From DATFXF01 sp035258565 (GTDB lineage: Bacteria > Acidobacteriota > Terriglobia > Acidiferrales > UBA7541): a stretch of 34,277 bases of DNA. Of the stretch, positions 18,605 to 27,690 are shown piece by piece. The notes under the pieces were generated by a model. It did no database searches, had not been told where the DNA came from, and saw only the letters and a list, made by a program, of their open reading frames with translations. Position 1 is the first letter of the stretch. Each line of letters begins with the position of its first letter. The position numbers and the translations under genes are program-made. The stretch lies in assembly GCA_035258565.1 (NCBI GenBank), contig DATFXF010000258.1:1-34277 (forward strand), given 5' to 3'.

Positions 18605-20371
18605 TTAGTGAACGAGGGCCTCGAGTTGGCGGCGCAACTCCTGTTTCCGCCCGAGCAGCCGCCGGAGCTCCTCTGCGGTCGGCTTGGCTTCGATCTGCTT
18701 CTGGACTGCGGCCAGCTCGGCTTCCGCCCGCCGACGCCGCAGCACGCCCAGGCAGCTTTCGGCCTCGTCCCAGGCTGGCTCGGCGGCCCGCTCGAAGATG
18801 ATCTCAAACAGCAGCCGGCGATCCTTCTCCTCGAGTGCTTCGGCCAGCGCCGCAGGGTCGGGGCGCTCGCCGGAGGAACAAGCCTCGACCAGCGCGGCAA
18901 AAATCTTCTGTGTCTCGAGTCCCCGGTAGAGTTCGCCCGCCATGAGTTCTTCGGCGAGCCTGGCGCGGAAGCCTTCGGCTTCCACAAGCAATTGAATCAG
19001 CCGGCGTTCGGCGGGCTTCGCCGCGGGAGCCATAAGCTCAGGCTTGGCCTTCACTTCGCTGCGACGCTCGGCGGCGGCGCGCCGCAATGCCTCGCGCAGC
19101 ACCGGTTCTTCGACGCGAAGCTGCTGGGCGATGCGCGTCGCCCATTCCGAACGCAGCAGGGGGTTCGGGATGCGCTGCACGTGCGGCATCAGAAAATTGA
19201 CCGCGCGAAGCTTGCCTTCGCCGCTTGTGAGATCCATCTGCTGGGCACGGGCAATCAAGTAGTCCACATAGGCCGGCGCCTCTTCGAGCAGCTTGCGGTA
19301 AGCCTCCGCGCCCTGCTCGCGGATAAAGGTGTCCGGGTCTGCGGGCCGGTTGTTACTCGGCGGCAAGGCCAGCACGCGCACGTCCATGCCCTGCTCGAGC
19401 AGCACAGCCAGCGAGCGTTCCGTGGCCGCCTGGCCGGCGGTGTCGGGATCGTAGTTCACCACCACGCGGCGGGTGAAACGACCCAGCAGCTTGACTTGCG
19501 TTTCCGTGAGGCTGGTGCCGCAGCTCGCGACCACATTGGTGACGCCTGCGCGCTCGACCGCAATCGTGTCCAGGTAGCCTTCGACCAGGACCGCGAGGTC
19601 GCCTTGCCGGATGGCTTCCTTGGCGCGGTCGAGGTGATAGAGGACGTTGCTTTTCGAGTAGATGAGCGTCTCCGGCGAATTGAGATACTTGGGCAGGTCA
19701 TCGCCCAGTGCGCGCCCGCCGAACGCCACCACCTTGCCCGATTCATTCGCAATCGGAAACATGATCCGCCGGCGAAAGCGATCGTAGAGTCGGCCACTTT
19801 GATCGCGCGCCGCCAGGCCGGAGAGCTCAAGCAGCTTGTCGGTATACTTTTGCTTGAGCTCGCGGACCAGCGCGTCGCCGCTCGAGGGGGCGTAGCCAAG
19901 GCCAAAGCGCTTGACCGTCTCGGCGTCTAGCCCGCGATCTTCGAGATAAGCCCGTGCGGCTCGGCCTTCGGCCGTGGTCTCGAGTTCGAGCGCGAAAAAC
20001 GCTGCCGCCTCGCCGTGCAGTGCGACCAGTCGAGAGCGCTGCTGCGTCACTAACTTCTCCTCGGGCGAGAGCGCGCGCGGCCGGGGAACCGGGATGCCGC
20101 ACTTTTCCGCCACGGCACGTACGGCTTCCGGGAAGCTGAGCTTTTCGACGGCCATGATGAACTTGAAGACGTCGCCACCCACCCCGCAGCCAAAGCAGTG
20201 ATAGATCTGCTTCACCGGATGCACGGCGAACGACGGTGTCTTTTCGGTATGGAATGGGCACAGGCCGGTGAAGTTCTGCCCGCTCTTTTTCAGGCGCACA
20301 TATTCGCCGATCACGCGGACAATGTCCGCCTGCTGCTTGACCCGATCGGCGAAGGAACCTGCTTCCGCCAT
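18605..20371 (-). CDS. dnaG: DNA primase DnaG
   Basis: DnaG lays down RNA primers for replication. The 588-residue protein has the N-terminal zinc ribbon with C38-x2-H41 and C59-x2-C62 (GLCPFHTEKTPSFAVHP, YHCFGCGVGGD), the catalytic core with YAPSSGDAL and FRRRIMFPIANESGKVVAFG, and the Toprim domain (AVLVEGYLDTIAVERAGVTN, VVVNYDPDTAGQAATERSL) with its acidic metal ligands. The C-terminal helicase-binding region is poorly conserved, as usual, and ends in Glu/Arg-rich helices. I chose the ATG at 20371 with AAGGTGA upstream; the open frame to 20599 is antisense to nothing conserved. A TATACT -10-like box lies at 20401-20406 but has no matching -35. Confidence 0.96.
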   Translation of the reverse strand: MAEAGSFADRVKQQADIVRVIGEYVRLKKSGQNFTGLCPFHTEKTPSFAVHPVKQIYHCFGCGVGGDVFKFIMAVEKLSFPEAVRAVAEKCGIPVPRPRALSPEEKLVTQQRSRLVALHGEAAAFFALELETTAEGRAARAYLEDRGLDAETVKRFGLGYAPSSGDALVRELKQKYTDKLLELSGLAARDQSGRLYDRFRRRIMFPIANESGKVVAFGGRALGDDLPKYLNSPETLIYSKSNVLYHLDRAKEAIRQGDLAVLVEGYLDTIAVERAGVTNVVASCGTSLTETQVKLLGRFTRRVVVNYDPDTAGQAATERSLAVLLEQGMDVRVLALPPSNNRPADPDTFIREQGAEAYRKLLEEAPAYVDYLIARAQQMDLTSGEGKLRAVNFLMPHVQRIPNPLLRSEWATRIAQQLRVEEPVLREALRRAAAERRSEVKAKPELMAPAAKPAERRLIQLLVEAEGFRARLAEELMAGELYRGLETQKIFAALVEACSSGERPDPAALAEALEEKDRRLLFEIIFERAAEPAWDEAESCLGVLRRRRAEAELAAVQKQIEAKPTAEELRRLLGRKQELRRQLEALVH

Positions 20372-20419
20372 GGCCGGGGGGTCACCTTTCTGGGGCCAAA
20401 AGTATAGTACACCGCAGGA

Positions 20420-20634
20420 AGGGTGGGCCTCCAGAAACAAGACCGGTACCTGGTAAAATTCCCGATCTGCCTTTGAACGAAATCCTGAATCTCGTTGTCG
20501 GACCAGGGCCCGCCGCCGCTCGTGTAGCGCAGTCCTTCGGGATCTTTCGCGATCGGATGGGAGCTCGTCCAATCGCGCATTGCCCAGGGGACCAGCCACA
20601 TCCTCTCGGTCTCCAGCACTATGGCCGAGCTCAA
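20420..20634 (-). pseudogene. Truncated GNAT acetyltransferase remnant (RimJ/RimL-like N-terminus)
   Basis: In the gap between mutS2 and dnaG, a frame starting at a TTG that overlaps the mutS2 stop (TTGA) encodes about 65 residues resembling the start of RimJ/RimL-type N-acetyltransferases: IVLETERMWLVPWAMRDW, then HPIAKDPEGLRYTSGGGPWS and DNEIQDFVQRQIGNFTRYR. In intact members this is followed by about 110 more residues including the acetyl-CoA-binding Q/RxxGxG/A loop. Here the similarity stops near 20430 and the frame runs into the dnaG leader. It looks like a gene that lost its 3' two-thirds by deletion. Whether the stub is translated is unknown. Confidence 0.5.
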
Positions 20635-23054
20635 GGCTTCAGATCCACCAGCGTAACTGCCACACCGCCATGTTCGGGTTCTGCGGCGGAAATTCCCTCG
20701 ACGAGCGGGTGCGCGGACAAGAATTCCGCCAAGCCGCGGCGCAAGGCGCCGGTGCCGTGGCCGTGGATGATGCGCACGCGGGGCTTCCCGGCAAGGGCCG
20801 CCTGATCGAGGAACTTATCCACACGGCGCGTGGCCTCTTCGACCGTGCACCCGATCACGTTGATCTCGTCGCCCAATGGTCCTTCGGGCAGTGGCGTATG
20901 TATCGTAACGCCCCGCTGGGAGAGGGACGGTTCTTCGGAAACAATAGCGGTGATCTCGTCAAGCCCCACCTTCATTCGCAGCGGCCCGGCCTCGACCTCG
21001 GCGAACGCGGCGTCGCGTCCCCGGTCTCCGCTCGGGACCAGGCGGCGCAACACGACCGCTGGGCCGAAGCCGCGGACGCGCAAGCGCATGCCGGGCACTA
21101 ACCGTTCCACCCTCACCGGCTCCGGTGCTGGCTCGACGGCTCCGCCCAGGTCCTGCTGTGACTCGGCGAGGTGCTGGACGACGGCAGCGTCGACCTGCTC
21201 GCGCGTTTCGGCGCGCACCTTGGCCATCCGCCGGCGCACTTGCTTTTCGAGGCGCGCGCGCATCTCGCGCTCCTTGACTGCTTCGAGCGCACTGGAGATC
21301 TCGTGTTCGCATTGTTTGAGAATTTCGGCGAACTTCTCTTCGAGCTCTCCGAGGCGCCGGCGCTGGCGCTCGACCCATTCGGTCTGGAGAGCGCGGCGCT
21401 CCTGCTCGAGTTGACGGATCTGCTCCCTGGCTTGGCGCTCGAGCACTTCGAGTTCGTCCCGGCTGCGATGCAAATAGGCGATCAGCTCCGCGGCCTCGCG
21501 AACTTCGGGCGCGAGTTGCGCGCGGGCGCGCTCGAGGACCGGCTCGGGCAGGCCCAGCCGTCGCGCGATCTGGATACCGCTCGACGTTCCGGGAACGCCC
21601 ACCAGTAGGCGGTAGGTCGGCCGCAGATTGATTTCGTCGAATTCCACCGCAGCGTTCAAAACCCCGGCCGTGGTTGAGGCGTAGGCCTTCAAGCGGTCGT
21701 GATGCGTGGTGGCCAGCGTCAGGCAGCGGTGCGCACGGAACTCCTCGAGCAGGGCCAGAGCAAGCGCCGAACCTTCTTCGGGTGCGGTGCCCGTGCCGAT
21801 CTCGTCCGCAAGCACGAGCGAGCGCTCCGTGGCCGCTCCGAGCATGTCTTTCAGGTTCAGCATGTGCGCGGAAAATGTGGAGAGGTCGGCAGAGATAGAC
21901 TGCTCGTCGCCGATATCCGCCAGCACGCGGTCGAACAGCGGCAGCACCGCCCGCTCGGCCGTCACGGGAATGCCTGACTGCGCCGCAAGGGCCGCCAGGC
22001 CTACGGTCTTGAGCGCGACCGTCTTTCCGCCCGTATTCGGCCCGCTGATTACGAGGACCGTTTCCGCGCCGCCGAGCGCCAGAGTGATAGGCACGATGCT
22101 CCGCCCCTGTCGGCGGAGGGTGTCTTCGAGCACCGGGTGACGCACGGCCTCGAGCGCCATCTCGGGCGAGGATGTGAATTCAGGGAGCGTGCCGTTGAAC
22201 TCGCGGGCGAAGCGAGCACGCGCAAAAAGGGAGTCGAATTCGGCGATGCTCTCGACGGCAAACCGCAGCGCGCCCAACTCCTGCTGGAGGCGTTCGGTGA
22301 GCTCGCGCAGAATGCGCGTAATCTCCTCGGCCTCGTCCTCGGCGAGCTCGACGAGCTGGTTATTGAGCTCGATCACTTCCAGTGGCTCGAGGAACACGGT
22401 TTGGCCGCTCGCGCTCGAGCCGTGCACGACCCCCTCGACCTGCCGGCGGTCCGAGGAGCGCACGGGGATAACGAAGCGGTCGTTGCGCATGGTGACGTAG
22501 TCTTCGCCAGCCTCGGCGCCGCGCGCACGCAGGATTTGCATAAGCCGCTGAGGGACGGTCTGGCGCGTGCGCGCGATGCTGGTGCGGATGCGCTTGAGCT
22601 GCGCCGAGGCCTCGTCGCTAATCTCCCCGTTGGGCAGAACCGCGCGGCGAATCGCCGTCCGGAGGCGCCCAAAATCGGCGAGCGCCGCTGCGCGCTCTCG
22701 GAGCAAGGGGAATCTGGGAGCCTCGGCACGAAAGGTCTCCTGGAGCGAGGCGGCGGCATCGAGCAGCGAGGCAGCGTCGAGCAACTCGGCTGGCGGAAGC
22801 ACTGCGCCGGGAGCATCGAGGCGCGCGAGCCACACTGCCGGGTCGGCCAGCGAGCCGAATCCCAGCTCGTTGCCGGCGCGCAAGTAGGCCATGGCCTCGC
22901 CCGTCAAAGAGAACGCGGCTTCGAGCGCAGCTCGTTCTGGAGTGCACGCCAAGTGATCGATCCTGCGGCGGCCGGGCGCACAGGTGGCGTATCGCCGCAA
23001 GATCTCGCGCAGGCGATCGAATTCGAGAACCTCTTCAGCGGGACGCGACCCCAT
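20631..23054 (-). CDS. mutS2: Endonuclease MutS2
   Basis: A MutS2 of about 807 residues, a MutS-like ATPase that rescues collided ribosomes and/or resolves recombination intermediates in studied bacteria. It has the N-terminal LEFDRLREILRRYA, the core and clamp regions, Walker A VISGPNTGGKTVALKTVG, Walker B LVLADEIGTGTAPEEG, a long coiled coil (about 480-620), a KOW-like segment, and a C-terminal Smr domain (about 730-807). The Smr GHGTG motif is intact (IIHGHGTGALRRGL) but the usual LDLRG is INVIG. I chose the ATG at 23054 (MGSRPAEEVLEFD) because GGGGAG lies 4 bases upstream; the ATG at 23093 is possible and would add 13 residues. Confidence 0.93.
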   Translation of the reverse strand: MGSRPAEEVLEFDRLREILRRYATCAPGRRRIDHLACTPERAALEAAFSLTGEAMAYLRAGNELGFGSLADPAVWLARLDAPGAVLPPAELLDAASLLDAAASLQETFRAEAPRFPLLRERAAALADFGRLRTAIRRAVLPNGEISDEASAQLKRIRTSIARTRQTVPQRLMQILRARGAEAGEDYVTMRNDRFVIPVRSSDRRQVEGVVHGSSASGQTVFLEPLEVIELNNQLVELAEDEAEEITRILRELTERLQQELGALRFAVESIAEFDSLFARARFAREFNGTLPEFTSSPEMALEAVRHPVLEDTLRRQGRSIVPITLALGGAETVLVISGPNTGGKTVALKTVGLAALAAQSGIPVTAERAVLPLFDRVLADIGDEQSISADLSTFSAHMLNLKDMLGAATERSLVLADEIGTGTAPEEGSALALALLEEFRAHRCLTLATTHHDRLKAYASTTAGVLNAAVEFDEINLRPTYRLLVGVPGTSSGIQIARRLGLPEPVLERARAQLAPEVREAAELIAYLHRSRDELEVLERQAREQIRQLEQERRALQTEWVERQRRRLGELEEKFAEILKQCEHEISSALEAVKEREMRARLEKQVRRRMAKVRAETREQVDAAVVQHLAESQQDLGGAVEPAPEPVRVERLVPGMRLRVRGFGPAVVLRRLVPSGDRGRDAAFAEVEAGPLRMKVGLDEITAIVSEEPSLSQRGVTIHTPLPEGPLGDEINVIGCTVEEATRRVDKFLDQAALAGKPRVRIIHGHGTGALRRGLAEFLSAHPLVEGISAAEPEHGGVAVTLVDLKP

Positions 23055-23109
23055 GCGTCTCCCCAGCGTTTCCGAGGGAGTCTCCACCCTCATTGTCAAT
23101 CCGGGAGCT

Positions 23110-23664
23110 TCAGCGCGCAATCGGTTGGCTCTCGAGGTAAGCGGCCGCCGCGGCCGGCGTGGGAGCGACATGGATCAGGCGGTTCCTGGCCTCGCGCCCG
23201 GACGAGCTGGAGCCCAATTCCACCTCACGCACGCGGTCTAGGATGGGCTGCCAGAATGCCCCCAGTACGACGAGCGGCTTGCCGGCCATCACTCCTTTGT
23301 TGAGCATCTCCCAGACCACTGCGAGTTCCACCAGCGTTCCCGTGCCACCCTTCGAGACCACGTAGCCATCGCCGCGTCGGATGAGCTCGAACAACCGCTC
23401 CTGCCAGGTCTGAACACGGATTTCTTCATCGACCCATGGGTTGGCGCGCGAGCGAAAAAACTCTGCCGTTACGCCCAGGGTGCGCCCGCCCGCTTCTTTG
23501 GCGCCGCGCGAGGCCGCCTCCATCACGCCACCGTAGCCTCCCGTGCATACGATAAAGCCTCGGCTGGCGAGCGCATGCCCGAGCGCCCGCGCCTCTTCAT
23601 AATCGACCTCGCCAGGGCTGGGGCGAGAGCTCCCGAAAACGCTAATGACTCTCGAATCCGACAT
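23110..23664 (-). CDS. LOG-family Rossmann-fold protein (TIGR00725-like)
   Basis: A protein of about 184 residues of the LOG/lysine-decarboxylase-like superfamily: VISVFGSSRPSPGEVDYEEA at the N-terminus, then IVCTGGYGGVMEAASRGAKE (nucleotide-binding loop), and GDGYVVSKGGTGTLVELAVV. In cytokinin-activating LOG enzymes the second motif is PGGxGTxxE; here the Pro is replaced by Lys, so the activity (nucleoside 5'-monophosphate phosphoribohydrolase) is not assured. The ATG at 23664 starts MSDSRVISVFG, the usual N-terminus; the upstream extension to 23685 is possible. It sits between dacB and mutS2, with gaps of about 36 and 55 bases. Confidence 0.82.
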   Translation of the reverse strand: MSDSRVISVFGSSRPSPGEVDYEEARALGHALASRGFIVCTGGYGGVMEAASRGAKEAGGRTLGVTAEFFRSRANPWVDEEIRVQTWQERLFELIRRGDGYVVSKGGTGTLVELAVVWEMLNKGVMAGKPLVVLGAFWQPILDRVREVELGSSSSGREARNRLIHVAPTPAAAAAYLESQPIAR

Positions 23665-23700
23665 GATGCGCCGAAATCTAACCATCCTCGGGGGGGGTGC

Positions 23701-25350
23701 CTACGGGTTGTTCTTTTCTTCCGGCCGGACGCCAATCTCTTCGATCATGGCTGCCGTGATGGCGTCCAGGACCCCGGTGGCCTCTTTTCCCCCTAGGGTA
23801 TGATTGTTTCCGAACATGGAAAAGATCACTTGTGCGCCGCCGAGCGTCGTCGCATAGCCGGAGAGCGAATTCACGTGGCCGAGTGAACCCGTCTTGGCCC
23901 ACACGCGTCCGGCAGCTGGTGTATCCTTCATCCGATCGGAGAGCGTACCGTCTTCGCCCGCGATCGGGAGCGTGGACCGGAACCCCTGCGCCCAAGGCTG
24001 CTGCGCGATGTAGGTGAGCAACTGGACGACCGCCCGCGGTGTCACCAGATTGCGGCGGGAAAGCCCCGAGCCATCGAAGAGCACGACCTCGCCTTCGTCA
24101 ATCCCGATGCCCTGAAAATACTGCTGGGCAAACTTCAGCGCTGCCTCGGTGTCGCTGGTGCCTGCCTTTTCCCGCGCCGCCACGCGCAGCAGGAGCTCCG
24201 CGTGAAGATTCTGGCTTATTTTGTTGACCACGCGGACGTCTTCGAGGAGTGGTAAGGCGGTTCGCTCGGCCAACACAACCGGTGGGTCCGCCGTCGGCTC
24301 AGGGGTCTTGCTCGATCCAGTGCGGGAAGAATGCCGCGCGCGGGCCTCGCCCGAAACACGCACGCCGCGGGCCTCGAGTAAACGCTTCAGAAGTTGGGCC
24401 GCGTACTCTGCTGGTTCTTCAACGGCGAGCGTCAGGGTATGCGGCTCGCCATTGAGCGGCATCGTGCCGCCGACGTGGATCACCCGCGACCCCGGCTCGC
24501 GCGACACTTCGAGCTTGCGTTCGGAGCCCCGTGGGCCCGTGGCGACCTCGTCCTGGATTTTGTAGAAGTCGTTCCTGGGCTCAACGTGAAACGATGCTCG
24601 CGCCCCTTCCCGCTCGCCGCTGCGCAATTCAATCGCCATCGTGTTGTCGTTGACAGCCACCGCCGAAATCGCGGCGCCGTAGCCCCACAGCATATCGTCA
24701 ATGTCCCAGCCAGAGGGAAAGCGCTCGTAGGCAAAGTAACTGTCGTCGGCAACCACGTCGCCCTCGATCTGCTTGACGCCGCGCGCGGCCACCCGATCGG
24801 CGAACTCGGCAAGCACTTTCTCGGGCGGGCCATCGCGCTCGACTTCTTTTCCCATGGGCAGCTTGCGGTTCGAGAGATTCGGATCGCCGCGCCCGGCGAG
24901 CACGAGATCGCCGCGGAGGCGGCCAGAGCGATCGAGCGTGCCGTGCGTCTCGATCGTGGTGCGGAAGCGATAGTCCGGCCCCAGCACCGCCATCGCCAGG
25001 GCGGTGCTGAACAGCTTGGTATTGGAGGCCGGAGTGAAGTAGCGCTGCGCGTTCAGTGCATAAAGAACCTCGCCCGTTTGAGCGGCCACGACCAGCACTC
25101 CCCAATAGCCCTTGTCAGCGCCCGGCTGCGCCAGCGTGGCTTCGACGCGTGCGCGGAAACGCTCAAGGTCGGCGCGGATCCCAGCCTGCGCGGCTTCCGC
25201 TTGGTTCGGGGTGCGGTCAGTCGAAACCGGAGGGGGCGGAGTGGTGGGAGAGGGCTTCGCTTGCCCAAGGGAAAGGATGGCCGGCGAGAGCAACAAGCTC
25301 AGGAAGAACGCAAGGGAGCGACCTCGATTCCGGCCGAGCGTGTCGGTCAA
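23701..25350 (-). CDS. dacB: D-alanyl-D-alanine carboxypeptidase/endopeptidase, PBP4 (DacB) family
   Basis: A periplasmic class C penicillin-binding protein that trims or cleaves peptidoglycan cross-links. The signal peptide (RGRSLAFFLSLLLSPAILSL, cleavage near GQA-K) is followed by a Pro-rich linker. The active-site Ser and Lys are in the S-x-x-K motif FTPASNTKLF (about 109-112), the second motif is in GSGLSRRNLVTPRAVV, and KTG is in VWAKTGSLGHVNSLSGY. An insertion of a few hundred residues after motif 1 is typical of PBP4. The start is taken as TTG 25350: AGGAG lies 8 bases upstream, and the ATG at 25398 is upstream of a TATAAT box. It is 549 residues, slightly longer than E. coli DacB. Confidence 0.92.
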   Translation of the reverse strand: MTDTLGRNRGRSLAFFLSLLLSPAILSLGQAKPSPTTPPPPVSTDRTPNQAEAAQAGIRADLERFRARVEATLAQPGADKGYWGVLVVAAQTGEVLYALNAQRYFTPASNTKLFSTALAMAVLGPDYRFRTTIETHGTLDRSGRLRGDLVLAGRGDPNLSNRKLPMGKEVERDGPPEKVLAEFADRVAARGVKQIEGDVVADDSYFAYERFPSGWDIDDMLWGYGAAISAVAVNDNTMAIELRSGEREGARASFHVEPRNDFYKIQDEVATGPRGSERKLEVSREPGSRVIHVGGTMPLNGEPHTLTLAVEEPAEYAAQLLKRLLEARGVRVSGEARARHSSRTGSSKTPEPTADPPVVLAERTALPLLEDVRVVNKISQNLHAELLLRVAAREKAGTSDTEAALKFAQQYFQGIGIDEGEVVLFDGSGLSRRNLVTPRAVVQLLTYIAQQPWAQGFRSTLPIAGEDGTLSDRMKDTPAAGRVWAKTGSLGHVNSLSGYATTLGGAQVIFSMFGNNHTLGGKEATGVLDAITAAMIEEIGVRPEEKNNP

Positions 25351-25386
25351 CGAGCCTCTCCTCGCTAGAAAAACCGCGGGCGCGGG

Positions 25387-25392
25387 ATTATA
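25387..25392 (-). promoter_or_regulatory. Candidate -10 box for the dacB transcript
   Basis: A perfect TATAAT on the minus strand lies about 36 bases before the TTG start of dacB, in the divergent gap between dacB and the S9 peptidase. No good -35 is found 16-18 bases upstream. Its position argues against the ATG at 25398 as the dacB start. Confidence 0.4.
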
Positions 25393-25489
25393 GTTCATTC
25401 CGCTCTTGAGGAACCGGCGAGCTTAGGCGCATGTACCGGAGGGCGCGCCTGCCCTGGCAAGTGAATTCTATCGTCCGGCGGAGGAATGC

Positions 25490-27637
25490 ATGCCAGCAAA
25501 TTTGATTGCGCCGCGAAATCAGAACCTGCGGGTGCCTCTACCCCTTAAGGGAGCCTTGTGCGCTCTTCTCTTCGTGCTGGCGGCCGGTCGAGCCGGCGCG
25601 CAGTCCAAGCACTCCATCACCGTCGAGGACCTGTGGGCGGTAAAGCGCCCGGGCGCGCCAACCCTTTCGCCCGACGGCCGCTGGGCCGCCGTCGGGGTCA
25701 CTGCCTACGACATGAAAGAGAACAACAGTACGTCCAACATCTGGCTGCTGGCCACCGATGGATCCTCCGAGCGCCGCCTGACAACAAATCCGGGGCGCGA
25801 CTCGGAACCGACATGGTCGCCCGACGGCCAATGGATCGCCTTCCTGAGCAAGCGCGAGGGCGATGAACAGACACAGGTTTATGTCATCTCGCCGACGGGC
25901 GGCGAGGCGCGCCGCGTGACGAAGGTTCCCACCGGAGCTTCGGCGCTGAAGTGGTTCCCTGACAGCCGCCGCATCGCGTTTCTTTCCCGGGTCTGGCCCG
26001 ACCTGGCGAGCGAGGAAGAGCAGGCCCGCCGGCTGAAAGAGCGGAAGGATGCCAAGGTGAAAGCATACCTCATCGATTCGACCAGCTTCCGTTACTGGGA
26101 CCATTGGTTGGCCGACGGCCGCGTGCCACACTTGTTCGTCGTGGATGTGGAGACGGGCCTGGTGCGCGACCTTTTCTCTGGCACGCCACTCCACTTGGTC
26201 CTCCAGGAACCCTCAGCGGGCTCCTATGACCTCGCGCCGGACGGAAGGGAGGTGGCCTTCACCAGCGACCTCGGCAAGGACCAGGGCTTCGACCCCAACC
26301 AGGACATCGTCGCCTTGCGGCTGGACACTGGGAAGTGGACCAATCTGACGGCTGAGAATCCGGCAAACGACTCGAACCCGCGCTACTCGCCGGATGGCAA
26401 GTGGATCGCCTACACGCGCCAGGCCATCAAGTCGTTCTATGCCGATCGCCAGCGGCTGGTGCTGTACGACCGCGCGAGCGGAGCGAAGCGCGCGCTGACG
26501 GAGAATTGGGACCGCTCCGTCGAGTCGCCGATGTGGTCGCGCTCGAGCCAGCGGCTGTTCTTCACCGCCGAAGAGCACGCGAGACAATTCATCTGGGAGC
26601 TCGAGATTTCAGGTGCCCAAGCACCGAGGCCCTGGGTGGTCACCGGTACGCTGTCCGACATCGCCTTGAGCGGCGACGGCCACACGATGGCCTTCCTCTC
26701 GACCACCATGAGCCTGCCGCCAGCGGTTTATGCCGCGCCAGCGGACAGCTCCGATGCGCCGTCGAGCCAGCGTGCGAAGGCCTCGTCGAACCCGGCTTTG
26801 CGCCCGCGCAAAATCGAAACGTTCAACGACGCTCTGGTCGCTCAGTGGGATCTGGGCGAAGTGCAATCCGTTTCCTATAAGGGCTGGGGCGGCGAGCCGG
26901 TGCAGATGTGGGTCATCTACCCGCCCGGATTTGATCCCAAGAAGAAGTGGCCGCTCTTGCAGATCGTACACGGCGGCCCGCACGGCGCGTGGATGGATCA
27001 GTTCCACTTCCGCTGGAACATGCAGCTGTTCGCCAGCCGCGGCTACGTGGTCGCGGCAGTGAATTACCACGGTTCGACGGGCTGGGGACAGGCTTTCACC
27101 GACTCCATTACCGGCGAATACGGCAAGCGCGAGCTCGAAGACGTCGAGAAGGGTACCGATTACCTGCTCGAGCGGGGCTCGATCGATCCCGAACGGCTAT
27201 CCGCTGGGGGTGGGAGCTATGGTGGCTACCTGATGGCCTGGATGAACGGCCACACAACTCGCTACAAGGCCATGGTCTGCCACGCTGGCGTGTATAACTG
27301 GGTTTCGCAGATGGCGTCGGACGTCGTCCGCGGGCGCGAGCGCGCGCTCGGTGGCTTCCCGTGGGAAAACCCGCAGCACGTGCTGGAGGAATCGGCGCAC
27401 TGGTACGCCAAGAGTTTCCGGACGCCCACACTCGTGGTGCACGATGAGCAGGACTTCCGCGTGCCGGTGACGCAGGGCTTTGAGTATTACGAGACGTTGC
27501 GGATGGTCGGCGTACCGGCAAGGCTGCTTTATTTCCCCGACGAGAACCACTTCGTGCTGAACCCGCAGAATTCACGGCTCTGGTACAATGAGTTTTTCAA
27601 CTGGACCGGCAAGTACGTTCCCGCCGGGCCGCGCTGA
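25490..27637 (+). CDS. Secreted S9-family prolyl oligopeptidase-like peptidase
   Basis: A 715-residue serine peptidase with a signal peptide (LPLKGALCALLFVLAAGRAG, cleavage near AGA-QS). Residues about 45-430 form a beta-propeller with PD40-type blades (PTLSPDGRWAAV, PTWSPDGQWIAF, NPRYSPDGKWIAYT). The C-terminal alpha/beta-hydrolase domain has the nucleophile Ser576 in AGGGSYGGYLMAW, Asp655 in HDEQDFRVPV and His687 in FPDENHFVLN, all intact. The family cleaves short peptides, often dipeptides or acylated peptides, from the N-terminus. GGAGGA precedes the ATG closely. It is divergent from dacB. Such exported S9 enzymes are numerous in Acidobacteriota; here the likely job is extracellular or periplasmic peptide scavenging. 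Confidence 0.94.
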   Translation: MPANLIAPRNQNLRVPLPLKGALCALLFVLAAGRAGAQSKHSITVEDLWAVKRPGAPTLSPDGRWAAVGVTAYDMKENNSTSNIWLLATDGSSERRLTTNPGRDSEPTWSPDGQWIAFLSKREGDEQTQVYVISPTGGEARRVTKVPTGASALKWFPDSRRIAFLSRVWPDLASEEEQARRLKERKDAKVKAYLIDSTSFRYWDHWLADGRVPHLFVVDVETGLVRDLFSGTPLHLVLQEPSAGSYDLAPDGREVAFTSDLGKDQGFDPNQDIVALRLDTGKWTNLTAENPANDSNPRYSPDGKWIAYTRQAIKSFYADRQRLVLYDRASGAKRALTENWDRSVESPMWSRSSQRLFFTAEEHARQFIWELEISGAQAPRPWVVTGTLSDIALSGDGHTMAFLSTTMSLPPAVYAAPADSSDAPSSQRAKASSNPALRPRKIETFNDALVAQWDLGEVQSVSYKGWGGEPVQMWVIYPPGFDPKKKWPLLQIVHGGPHGAWMDQFHFRWNMQLFASRGYVVAAVNYHGSTGWGQAFTDSITGEYGKRELEDVEKGTDYLLERGSIDPERLSAGGGSYGGYLMAWMNGHTTRYKAMVCHAGVYNWVSQMASDVVRGRERALGGFPWENPQHVLEESAHWYAKSFRTPTLVVHDEQDFRVPVTQGFEYYETLRMVGVPARLLYFPDENHFVLNPQNSRLWYNEFFNWTGKYVPAGPR

Positions 27638-27690
27638 TCCACGAGCGCGGTGGGCGGAGACAACCCGGAACTCGATCGAGGCTTCGAAGC

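Noticed and set aside
22137..23303. 388-codon plus-strand frame over mutS2
   Set aside because: It is antisense to mutS2, and no recognisable domain is present.
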